Below the pieces are notes generated by a model. That model had not been told where the DNA came from. It saw only the letters and a list, made by a program, of their open reading frames with translations, and ran no database searches. This document shows, piece after piece, positions 1-7,143 of a stretch of 24,034 bases of DNA (positions are counted from its first letter, which is position 1; every line of letters begins with the position of its first letter). The position numbers and the translations under genes are program-made. Source of the stretch: REEB509 sp049314555 (lineage in GTDB: Bacteria; Pseudomonadota; Alphaproteobacteria; Caulobacterales; Aquidulcibacteraceae); contig JBMOEW010000042.1 of assembly GCA_049314555.1 (NCBI GenBank), positions 1 to 24,034 of the forward strand. The letters are read 5' to 3'.

Positions 1-36
1 AGCAACCGATCACACCCGGCTAATCCCGGCGCTTTA

Positions 37-93
37 GCGGGGCACTGGCGGGGCACGGGACTTTCACAAAGTTTTGAAGGTTCCAGAAAGTCC
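37..93. repeat. Short repeats beside the tRNA-Val 3' end
   Basis: A 9-bp direct repeat GCGGGGCAC occurs at 37-45 and 48-56. It is followed by an 8-bp perfect inverted repeat, GGACTTTC at 58-65 and GAAAGTCC at 86-93, with a 20-nt loop. These lie just downstream of the tRNA (which reads leftward). There is no T-run, so this is not a classic intrinsic terminator. The 3' flank of a tRNA gene is a common integration site, but no integrase is visible inside the window. Function is unknown. Confidence 0.35.
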
Positions 94-103
94 TTGAAAC
101 CAA

Positions 104-178
104 TGGTGGGCGCGACAGGGATTGAACCTGTGACCCCCTGCGTGTGAAGCAGGTGCTCTCCCGCTGAGCTACGCGCCC
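104..178 (-). tRNA. tRNA-Val (anticodon CAC)
   Basis: Read on the minus strand, this folds as a full cloverleaf. The 7-bp acceptor stem is GGGCGCG/CGCGCCC. The D-arm contains AGCTCAGCGGGAGAGC. The anticodon stem CCTGC/GCAGG encloses the loop TTCACAC, giving anticodon CAC (valine, GUG codons). The T-arm contains GGTTCAATCC, the discriminator base is A, and the CCA tail is encoded (104-106). The tRNA body is 107-178. Confidence 0.95.
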
Positions 179-192
179 GAAGAGGCGGGACG

Positions 193-220
193 TTTAGAGG
201 GCGAGCGCCCACTGCGTCAA
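193..220 (-). promoter_or_regulatory. Putative promoter of tRNA-Val
   Basis: On the minus strand a -35-like TTGACG (220-215) and a -10-like TCTAAA (198-193) are separated by 16 bp. Initiation would fall near 186, a few bases before the mature tRNA 5' end at 178. The spacer holds the small inverted repeat GGGC..GCCC. Support is by eye against the sigma-70 consensus only. Confidence 0.45.
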
Positions 221-298
221 GCGAAGACAGCGGCGCTTTTGCTATTCCCGCACTGTGTGCTTGACGCGCCTGCGGCGGCAGGCGACAAGCACGCCTAT

Positions 299-313
299 TG
301 CGAACCATTCGCA
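299..313. promoter_or_regulatory. Candidate Fur/Mur-type operator upstream of fbpABC
   Basis: The sequence TGCGAA-CCA-TTCGCA is a perfect 6-3-6 palindrome, with its right edge 56 bp upstream of the ATG of the iron-binding protein gene. Its form resembles the TGCnAATnATTnGCA-like boxes described for Fur-family regulators in alphaproteobacteria (from memory). Its position before an iron importer fits iron-dependent repression. No strong -35/-10 pair was found around it, so the promoter itself remains unplaced. Confidence 0.5.
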
Positions 314-369
314 CTCGCAGCTAGAGTGCGGGCGGCAAGCGTTTCTCCGAAGTTTCCCCAGAGCCCCCA

Positions 370-1440
370 ATGATCCCGTTCCCGTCTGCCCGCCACCTCA
401 CCGGTGCCCTTGTGGCCGTAGCGCTTGCTGCCATCGCCGCCTGCACCCCACAGCCAGCTCCAACCCAAACCGGCGATGAAGCGCGCGTGGTCAACGTTTA
501 CAGTGGCCGCCACTACGATTCGGACAAGCAAATCTATGCTGCTTTCACCGCCGCCACGGGCATCGAAGTCCGCGTCCAGGAAAAGCGCGGCGAGGCGCTG
601 CTGGCACTCTTGGAGGCGGAAGGCAACGAAACGCCCGCCGATCTGATCGTCACCGTCGATGCGGGAAACCTGTATCGCCTGCAGCAGGCGGGCCTATTGC
701 AACCGGTCACCTCACCGGCCCTGGAAGCGGCCGTGCCAGCCCGCTACCGCGAGCCTACCGGCCTCTGGTGGGCCTTTTCCAAGCGCGCGCGGGTGATCGC
801 CTACCGCAACGGCGTGGTCGATCCAGCAACCGTGGCCAGCATGAACGATCTGACCGCCCCGGCCTGGCGCGGCCGCCTGTGCGTGCGCTCGTCTGAGAAC
901 ATCTACAACCTGTCGATGCTGTCGGCCCGCATCGAGCGCGAAGGCGCCCCAGCCGCGCTGGCGTGGGCGCGCGGTGTGCGTGCCAATTTCGCCCGCGACC
1001 CCCGCGGCGGCGACAGCGACCAGCTGCGCGCCATCGCCGCTGGCGAGTGCGACGCAGCGATTGTCAATCACTACTATTTGCTGCGCTTGGCGGCCTCCAA
1101 TGACCCCGCCGATCAGGCCGTCGCCCAGGCGGTCTCTCAACATTTCCCAGATCAGGCCCCAACTCAGCCCGGCACCCATATCAACATCTCCGGTGCCGGC
1201 GTTTCCGCCTATGCCGCCCATAAGGATGAGGCGATTGCCCTCCTGGAGTTCTTGGTGAGCCCAGCGGCGCAGGCCCTGCTCGCCCCCCTCAACGAAGAAT
1301 TCCCCATCCGCCAGGATGGCCCTGCAACGCCGGTCCTGGCAGCCCTCGGCACCCTGCGCGAAGAAAACGTGCCGCTCTCCGCCCTCGGCAGCCACCAGCA
1401 AGAAGCCGCCCGCCTGTTTGAAGAGGCCGGCTGGCGTTGA
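370..1440 (+). CDS. fbpA: Ferric iron ABC transporter, substrate-binding lipoprotein (FbpA/FutA-like)
   Basis: This 356-residue protein is predicted to bind ferric iron in the periplasm and pass it to the permease encoded next. The N-terminus is a signal peptide with a lipobox (IAAC, Cys25), so it is probably a membrane-anchored lipoprotein rather than a free periplasmic protein. The mature part begins with the family hallmark VNVYSGRHYDSDKQIYAAF. The adjacent tyrosines Y235-Y236 (in NHYYLLRL) match the paired Tyr ligands of FbpA-type proteins. Length is normal for the family. No strong Shine-Dalgarno sequence precedes the ATG. The stop codon overlaps the TTG start of fbpB, so the genes are co-transcribed and probably translationally coupled. 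Iron is inferred from family and motif. Confidence 0.92.
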   Translation: MIPFPSARHLTGALVAVALAAIAACTPQPAPTQTGDEARVVNVYSGRHYDSDKQIYAAFTAATGIEVRVQEKRGEALLALLEAEGNETPADLIVTVDAGNLYRLQQAGLLQPVTSPALEAAVPARYREPTGLWWAFSKRARVIAYRNGVVDPATVASMNDLTAPAWRGRLCVRSSENIYNLSMLSARIEREGAPAALAWARGVRANFARDPRGGDSDQLRAIAAGECDAAIVNHYYLLRLAASNDPADQAVAQAVSQHFPDQAPTQPGTHINISGAGVSAYAAHKDEAIALLEFLVSPAAQALLAPLNEEFPIRQDGPATPVLAALGTLREENVPLSALGSHQQEAARLFEEAGWR

Positions 1441-3083
1441 CGGATATCGCCGCCGCGCCCCTGCAACCAGCCCCAGCGCCGCAACAGCGCTGGGCGGTGC
1501 CGGCCGGCGGTTTCGCCCTGACCGCCGCAGTCGCGGCACTGGCCTGCGCGATCCCGGCGGGCGTCGTTCTGCTGGCGGCGATCGGCGCGCTGCCAATCCC
1601 GGGTGCCGCACCAACCAGCACACCAAGCGCGTTCGCTACAGCCTATTTCTGGGAGTGCGTGCGCGGCACCCTCTTCCTGGTCGCAGTGGCGAGCGTTGGC
1701 TCTACGGTCTTGGGCACGCTGACGGCCTGGTTGATCAGCATGTGCGCGTTTCCGGGGCGCGGGTTTTTCGCCTGGGCGCTGGTGTTGCCGCTGGCGGCCC
1801 CCGCCTACGTGCTGGCCTACGCCTATGCCGGCCTCACTTGGGCTGGCGGGATTGTGCCCATCGGGCTGTCTGGCCTCTGGGGCACGGCTTTCGTCTACAC
1901 CATCGCATTTTATCCGTACACGTACCTTTCCGCCCGCGCCGCCTTTACAAGCCAATCCGTTTGCGCGCTGGAGGCAGGCCGCACCCTTGGCACCAAACCT
2001 TTTGCCCTGATCTGGTCCATTGCCCTGCCGATGGCCTGGCCTGGGATTGCCGCCGGCGCAACGCTCGCCACCATGGAGATCGCCGCAGACTACGGCGCCG
2101 CCCAACACTTCGGTGCCCAGACCCTCTCAACCGGGGTGTTTCGGGCCTGGTACGCCCGCGGCGAGCCGCAGGCCGCCCTGCAACTCGCTGGGCTGTTGCT
2201 GATCGGCGCGTTTGTTCTGTTGACGGTGGAGCGAACCCTGCGCGGAAGACGTGGCTTTGCCGGCGGATCATCCCGTTGGCGGCCTTTGCCACGCTACCAG
2301 CTGGAAAAAGGACCAGCCCTTGCCGCCACCGCGTTTTGCGCGCTGATCGTGGGGTTGGGCGCGGTCGCACCGTTTGGCTGGCTGTTGGACAAAGGCCTGT
2401 TTCGCCCCACCGGTGATCTGTCAGCCCTGCTCACACCGCTGCGCAACTCGCTGCTGCTGGCCCTTGCAGCAAGCTTGGCGACCCTGCCGCTCGCCGCCGC
2501 AATCGCTGCCGGAGCCCGCCAAACCACCCCGCTTGCGCGCAAGGCGGGCGCTGCAGCCTTATTTGCCGCTGGCGTTGGCTATGCCGCCCCCGGCGCGGTG
2601 ATCGCCCTTGGCGTGCTTGTGGTGTTTGGCCTACTGCGCCAGGCAGGGCTGGTCGGCGGCATGGCCGGCGGCTTGGCCCTCGCCCTGCTGATCTGGACTT
2701 ATGCCGCCAGGTTTGCCGCGCCCGGCGCACAACCAATTGAAGCGGGCCTATCGCGGGTGGCAACGTCGGTGGGCTATGCCGCCCGCAGCTTAGGCGCGTC
2801 ACCCCTGCAGCGCTTTTGGAGGGTCGATTTGCCGATCGCTGCCCCCAGCGTAGCAGCAGCCACCTTGATCGTCTTTGTCGAGGCGATGAAAGAACTGCCC
2901 GCCACCTTGATCCTTCGCCCGTTCAACTTCGACACCCTCGCGGTCAAGGCCTACCAATACGCCTCTGACGAACGCTTGGCGCAGGCCGCAGCCCCCTGCC
3001 TGATCATCGTGCTGGCGGGCCTTATCCCTGTGATCGTGCTGTCGCAGCGCATAGAGGCCGGCCGCGCCGGTGCCCGCCCATGA
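1437..3083 (+). CDS. fbpB: Ferric iron ABC transporter permease (FbpB-like)
   Basis: This 548-residue inner-membrane permease is a fusion of two homologous halves, each with about six membrane segments, as is usual for FbpB/SfuB/AfuB. Two EAA-type cytoplasmic loops that dock on the ATPase are visible: around residues 178-200 (EAGRTLGTKPFALIWSIALP) and 447-470 (AARSLGASPLQRFWRVDLP). The start is a TTG overlapping the fbpA stop (TTGA, 1437-1440). The end overlaps the fbpC start as ATGA (3080-3083). These overlaps make this a coupled three-gene operon. Specificity for ferric iron follows from the partner binding protein. Confidence 0.92.
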   Translation: MTDIAAAPLQPAPAPQQRWAVPAGGFALTAAVAALACAIPAGVVLLAAIGALPIPGAAPTSTPSAFATAYFWECVRGTLFLVAVASVGSTVLGTLTAWLISMCAFPGRGFFAWALVLPLAAPAYVLAYAYAGLTWAGGIVPIGLSGLWGTAFVYTIAFYPYTYLSARAAFTSQSVCALEAGRTLGTKPFALIWSIALPMAWPGIAAGATLATMEIAADYGAAQHFGAQTLSTGVFRAWYARGEPQAALQLAGLLLIGAFVLLTVERTLRGRRGFAGGSSRWRPLPRYQLEKGPALAATAFCALIVGLGAVAPFGWLLDKGLFRPTGDLSALLTPLRNSLLLALAASLATLPLAAAIAAGARQTTPLARKAGAAALFAAGVGYAAPGAVIALGVLVVFGLLRQAGLVGGMAGGLALALLIWTYAARFAAPGAQPIEAGLSRVATSVGYAARSLGASPLQRFWRVDLPIAAPSVAAATLIVFVEAMKELPATLILRPFNFDTLAVKAYQYASDERLAQAAAPCLIIVLAGLIPVIVLSQRIEAGRAGARP

Positions 3084-4105
3084 GCGCGGCCCTGGTAGAG
3101 ATCACCGCCGCCACCAAGTGCTTCAATAGGCGCACTGCCGTCGATAACGTCAGCCTCACCGCCCCCGCGGGCGGCGTCTTAGCGCTGCTGGGCGCGTCGG
3201 GCTCTGGCAAAAGCACGCTCCTGCGTCTGATTGCGGGCCTTGAAACCCTGGACGCCGGCCAAATCACCCTGGGGAGCCAGCGCCTGTCTGCCACTGGCTT
3301 CACCGTGCCGCCGGAGCGTCGCCGCATCGGCCTGGTGTTTCAGGATTTTGCCCTCTTCCCCCATCTCACGGCGGCTCAAAACGTGGCCTTCGGCTTGGAC
3401 CAGAAAGACAAGTCCGCAGCCCTGCGCCAAGCCAGCCACTGGCTGGATGAGGTGGGCCTTGGCCACCGCGCAAGCGCCTTCCCGCATGAGCTGTCTGGCG
3501 GCGAACAACAGCGTGTGGCGCTGGCCCGCGCGCTTGCCCCACGGCCCTTGGCGGTGCTGCTGGACGAGCCGTTTTCCGGCCTGGACCCCACCCTGCGCAC
3601 CGAGCTGCGCGAGTTTGCCCTGAACGCCCTCAAAGCCGCCGACACCACCGCGATTTTCGTGACCCACGATGCCGATGAAGCCTTGTATGTCGCAGACCAT
3701 CTGGCGATCCTAACCGCAGGCCGCTTAGAGCAAGCCGGCCCCCCGCGGGAGGTGTATGCCCGCCCCACCTCCCTCGCCGCAGCCCAAGCATTAGGGCCAG
3801 TCAACATCTGGCAAGGGATGGTCCGGCAAAACCAGCTGCAGACGCCCTTTGGTGCCGTCCAAGCCCCATCCAACCTTGATGCCACCCTAGCCACCGCCGT
3901 GGTGCGGTCCGAAGCGCTCCGCATCAGCCCCGGTGAGGGCGCAACCGTGATGGCCCGCCGCCCGCAGGGCGCAACAGACCTGATCCGGATCAGCGCAAGC
4001 GACACGATCTGGCGCGGCCAGATTGATCCAACCTCAACGCTTGCCCCTGGCCAGTCGTGCGCTGCTGCGATCGATCCGGCCGGCGCCTTTGTCTTCAAGG
4101 ATTAG
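3080..4105 (+). CDS. fbpC: Ferric iron ABC transporter ATP-binding protein (FbpC-like)
   Basis: This 341-residue ATPase powers iron import through FbpB. Visible motifs are Walker A GASGSGKST (residues 38-46), a Q-loop in VFQDFALFPHLT, the signature LSGGEQQRVALARAL, Walker B VLLDEPFSGLD and the H-loop FVTHDADEAL. Roughly the last 100 residues form a TOBE-like regulatory domain, as in FbpC and other importers of this class. The start overlaps the fbpB stop by 4 bp. The TAG stop overlaps by 3 bp the end of the convergent methyltransferase-like gene, so no terminator fits between them. Confidence 0.93.
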   Translation: MSAALVEITAATKCFNRRTAVDNVSLTAPAGGVLALLGASGSGKSTLLRLIAGLETLDAGQITLGSQRLSATGFTVPPERRRIGLVFQDFALFPHLTAAQNVAFGLDQKDKSAALRQASHWLDEVGLGHRASAFPHELSGGEQQRVALARALAPRPLAVLLDEPFSGLDPTLRTELREFALNALKAADTTAIFVTHDADEALYVADHLAILTAGRLEQAGPPREVYARPTSLAAAQALGPVNIWQGMVRQNQLQTPFGAVQAPSNLDATLATAVVRSEALRISPGEGATVMARRPQGATDLIRISASDTIWRGQIDPTSTLAPGQSCAAAIDPAGAFVFKD

Positions 4106-5055
4106 TCCGGACGCCGCGCAATCAGCCGCCGTCGTTGCAGCTTGCCGCTGGAAAGCAGCGCAAGCCGCTTGCCCCAGCTCTCTGCCTCCCAAGCGATTTC
4201 GCGCGCAACGCCAGCCCCCATGCCGCCTTGGGCCGCCGTGCTCAGCGCTTCCTCAAGCCGGCGAAACCCGGCTTTGGCGAGTTCAATGTGTGCGCTCGTC
4301 AGGTCTTCGTCGTCCTCAAGGGTCAAGCCCGCGCCCTTGAGCGTTTCGCGCAAGTCGGCCACGGGCATAATGTGCGGCTCGCTGAAGGCCGTTGCAAACG
4401 CGCTGCTGGCCCCAATCCGCACATCGGCCACATAGGTTTCCAAAACCGCCACACACCCAGGCTTCAAGCCCTTGGCAATTTGCACAGCCAACCGCGACGG
4501 GCTTGGCGCGTAGGTGAACTCATCAAGGCTCACCACCCCGTCCCAAACCCCAGCCGGAGCGAAAAACAGGTCAAAATCGAGCTTCACGATCTCACAGCGA
4601 TCCCCAAGACCTGCCCGCTTAACCCGTCCGCCCAGTGCCGCCAGCGCCTCATCTCGCCACTCAAACACTTTGAACGGACCAGGGTGCGCCTCTGCCATTG
4701 CCGCCAGCGGGGCGCTAAGCCCAGGGCCCAGCACACACAGCGTGCCGGTTGCCGGCAGGCCGGTGCGCGTGGCGTGCAGTTTTTCGTCCAGCGCTTCGCC
4801 AGGGGTCACCCGATCATGGCCCCACAGAACTTCCAGCGCCTGGATCCGCGGCTCGGCCGGCTCCAATGGCTCGTCTGCAATCGCCCCAATGCTGCCTAAC
4901 GCGTCACCCGCGCCGTCCACGGGCTTGGCTTTCGCCGCCAGCGCTGCCCGTGCTTCTTCTTCGTTGAACTCTTCGCCTTCCCACCACGCGTGCAAACGCG
5001 CCCGCGTCAGGGCGAGTTTTTCGGGCTCAAGCAGGGACTTCAAATTCGGCAGCAT
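4102..5055 (-). CDS. Class I SAM-dependent methyltransferase-like protein, substrate unknown
   Basis: This 317-residue cytoplasmic protein has a charged N-terminal extension of about 100 residues (acidic, with HAWWEGEEFNEEEARAAL near 22-39). A degenerate Rossmann-type methyltransferase core follows: a motif I-like strand and turn LCVLGPG (106-112), an acidic turn VFEW (130-133), VSLDEF (175-180) and LKPGCVAVLETYVAD (197-211). The glycine loop is atypical, with one Gly-Pro-Gly rather than GxGxG, so cofactor binding is uncertain. It sits 24 bp downstream of the lipoprotein hydrolase on the same strand and is probably co-transcribed. The family was recognised only at fold level; a non-catalytic homologue is possible. 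Confidence 0.7.
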   Translation of the reverse strand: MLPNLKSLLEPEKLALTRARLHAWWEGEEFNEEEARAALAAKAKPVDGAGDALGSIGAIADEPLEPAEPRIQALEVLWGHDRVTPGEALDEKLHATRTGLPATGTLCVLGPGLSAPLAAMAEAHPGPFKVFEWRDEALAALGGRVKRAGLGDRCEIVKLDFDLFFAPAGVWDGVVSLDEFTYAPSPSRLAVQIAKGLKPGCVAVLETYVADVRIGASSAFATAFSEPHIMPVADLRETLKGAGLTLEDDEDLTSAHIELAKAGFRRLEEALSTAAQGGMGAGVAREIAWEAESWGKRLALLSSGKLQRRRLIARRPD

Positions 5056-5079
5056 CAGTGACCTTGCAGAATCACAAGT

Positions 5080-6129
5080 CTAATTTGATAGCCGCCGTGC
5101 GTTAACGAGGTCTTCAGCCCGCGGATCGGTCAAGGCCATGACCCCAGACGGAAACGGGGCCGTCGGGTCGCGGATAAAGGCCAGCACATCGCCCAACGGT
5201 GCCGCCCGGCCCAAGTCGCGCAGCAAAAGGTGGTAGCCATCGGCATAGAGCGCGGTGCGCGAACCTGCCGGCAGGCGCACCGCAACCCCGCGCGCCGCCG
5301 CAGACGGGATGATGTCGTCGCGCGCACCATAAAAAAACGCCGTCGGCACCGAAACCAGCCCCGCCCGGTCGGACGCCTGCTCCATCAGCGAAACCAACCC
5401 ATAGATCGCGTCAATACGCGTCTCAAACACCATCAAGGGATCGCGCCCCATGGCCCGCATCATCTCCAAGTTGTCGGAGGGCTGGATGCGCCGCTGCACA
5501 AAGCGCGGCGCGGTCACCGGCCGGCCCGGCAGCGTGTGCGCCCCCAACCACAGGCTTGCGGCATAGCTGCGCGGCAGGCTGGACCAGCCCCACACCGCCG
5601 GCGCAATCAACACCAGGCGATCGGCCTGCGGGGGGTTATCGTCTCCAAAAGCCGCAAGCGCTGTGGCAGCGCCCATGGACTCCCCCACCACCCCCACGAT
5701 GGCACCCGGGTTTGCAGCCCGCGCCAACTGCACCGCGGTGCGCAAATCCTCCCGCAGCAACGCCTCACCGCCCCAAATCCCCCGCCGCGGCGATCGCCCG
5801 TGGCCGCGCGCGTCATAAGCATAGGTGACCACGCCCTGCTCAGCCCAGGCAGGCCCCGCAAGATGAAACGCGTTGGCATAATCACCCATGCCATGCAGCG
5901 CCACGATCGCCGCCCACGGCACTTGGCCCTCTGGAGGCGCATAGACCGTCAACCCAAGCCGCGCCCCGTCGAAGCTCACAAACGTATTGCCTTCAAACCG
6001 AGGCGGCTCAGGAAGGGTGGGTGCCAAGGCGCGCTGCACAGTGGGCACACAGGCGCTCACCACCAGCATGGCCAGCCCAATCATCGCCACCCGGACCATC
6101 CCCATCGCTTTCTTCCGCACCCGCAACAT
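5080..6129 (-). CDS. Alpha/beta hydrolase lipoprotein (monoacylglycerol lipase / S33-like)
   Basis: This 349-residue hydrolase has an N-terminal lipoprotein signal (lipobox VSAC, Cys27), so it is probably membrane-anchored outside the cytoplasm. The fold signature is clear: oxyanion strand IVALHGMGDYANAF, nucleophile elbow GESMG (Ser151), acid in GARDDIIP (Asp271) and His300 in DGYHLLLRD. The layout matches the Hydrolase_4 / monoacylglycerol lipase group; the true ester substrate is unknown. The ATG at 6129 is preferred because GGGGAG lies 5 nt upstream; a GTG at 6132 is the alternative. It is the first gene of a two-gene minus-strand unit and diverges from the nitroreductase gene. Confidence 0.88.
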   Translation of the reverse strand: MLRVRKKAMGMVRVAMIGLAMLVVSACVPTVQRALAPTLPEPPRFEGNTFVSFDGARLGLTVYAPPEGQVPWAAIVALHGMGDYANAFHLAGPAWAEQGVVTYAYDARGHGRSPRRGIWGGEALLREDLRTAVQLARAANPGAIVGVVGESMGAATALAAFGDDNPPQADRLVLIAPAVWGWSSLPRSYAASLWLGAHTLPGRPVTAPRFVQRRIQPSDNLEMMRAMGRDPLMVFETRIDAIYGLVSLMEQASDRAGLVSVPTAFFYGARDDIIPSAAARGVAVRLPAGSRTALYADGYHLLLRDLGRAAPLGDVLAFIRDPTAPFPSGVMALTDPRAEDLVNARRLSN

Positions 6130-6305
6130 CACCTCTCCCCAAAAACCAGCCCCAGCTTTTCACACTGCGCGCCCATCGCAAATTCCTTGCCTAGCGGCTG
6201 GCTCAGCGATTTCGTGTCTTGCAGTCGACAGCCCGCCCAAAATGACCGATGCAAGCGCCTTTGCCGCAAGCGACCGCACTGTCGCGACTTTATGAGGCTA
6301 AACCC

Positions 6306-6986
6306 GTGCAATACGATGAAGTGGTCCTGGGACGTCGCAGCATCCGCGGATATAAACCAGACGCCGTGCCCAAAGCGGTGATCAAAGAGGTGATCGAGAT
6401 GGCGATGCGCGCGCCCTCCTCCCTCAACACCCAGCCCTGGAATTTCTTCGTCGTAGCCGGCGAGCCGCTGGATCGCATCCGCGCCGGCAACACCGAACGC
6501 AACCTCGCCGGCGTGCCAGACAGCCGCGAGTTCCGCACCCACGGCGCCTATGAGGGCCCCCACCGCGACCGCCAGGTTGAAATCGCCAAACAGCTGTTTG
6601 CCGTCATGGGCATTGACCGCCACGATCAGGCCGCCCGCAAAGACTGGGTGCTGCGCGGCTTTCGCCAGTTCGACGCGCCGGTCTCGGTCGTCGTGACCTA
6701 CGACCGCTCGATCCACGGCAGCGACATCGCCCCCTTCGACTGCGGCGCCGTTACCAATGCGCTGGTCAACGCTGCCTGGTCACGCGGGCTGGGCTGCGTG
6801 ATCAACAGCCAAGGCATCATGCAGTCGCCGGTCGTGCGCGAACACGCCAACATCCCAGACGACCAGGTGATCATGATCTGCGTGGCGATGGGATATCCCG
6901 ACGACAGCTTCCCCGCCAATGCGGTGGTGTCGCGCCGCAAAACCGTGGAGGAAGCTACCATTTTCGTGGGCTTTGACGGCGAGTAG
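6306..6986 (+). CDS. Nitroreductase family flavoprotein
   Basis: This is an FMN-dependent NAD(P)H oxidoreductase of the nitroreductase fold. The N-terminal FMN-binding signature RRSIRGYKPDAVPKAVI is followed by RAPSSLNTQPWNFFVV, typical of the family. The C-terminal half carries the GLGCVINSQG and ICVAMGYPDD motifs. The GTG at 6306 is favoured because GAGG lies 8 nt upstream and the protein then begins VQYDEVVLGRRS, with 226 residues, the usual length. An in-frame ATG at 6249 would add 19 residues with no ribosome-binding site. The physiological substrate is unknown. It diverges from the hydrolase gene across a short intergenic region. Confidence 0.9.
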   Translation: MQYDEVVLGRRSIRGYKPDAVPKAVIKEVIEMAMRAPSSLNTQPWNFFVVAGEPLDRIRAGNTERNLAGVPDSREFRTHGAYEGPHRDRQVEIAKQLFAVMGIDRHDQAARKDWVLRGFRQFDAPVSVVVTYDRSIHGSDIAPFDCGAVTNALVNAAWSRGLGCVINSQGIMQSPVVREHANIPDDQVIMICVAMGYPDDSFPANAVVSRRKTVEEATIFVGFDGE

Positions 6987-7143
6987 TCTGCATAAGCCCC
7001 CCAAAGCACCCGCCCATTTAGCGCATCGCCAAACAGCGAAAACGCACAAATTCAAACAGCTACGCGGCCAAAATGGCCCCTGGGTGGTCAAATTCGTTCA
7101 TAAAGGGTAAACGACCCCCTTTTGGACGCCTGCAGGATAGACC

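Noticed and set aside
712..1626. Long minus-strand open frame opposite fbpA
   Set aside because: Its product is Arg/Gly-rich with no family motif, and the plus strand encodes a clear FbpA; it is a GC-rich shadow frame.
4057..4899. Plus-strand open frame across the methyltransferase-like gene
   Set aside because: Composition is typical of an antisense shadow (Arg/Pro/Cys-rich) and the minus strand has the coherent protein.
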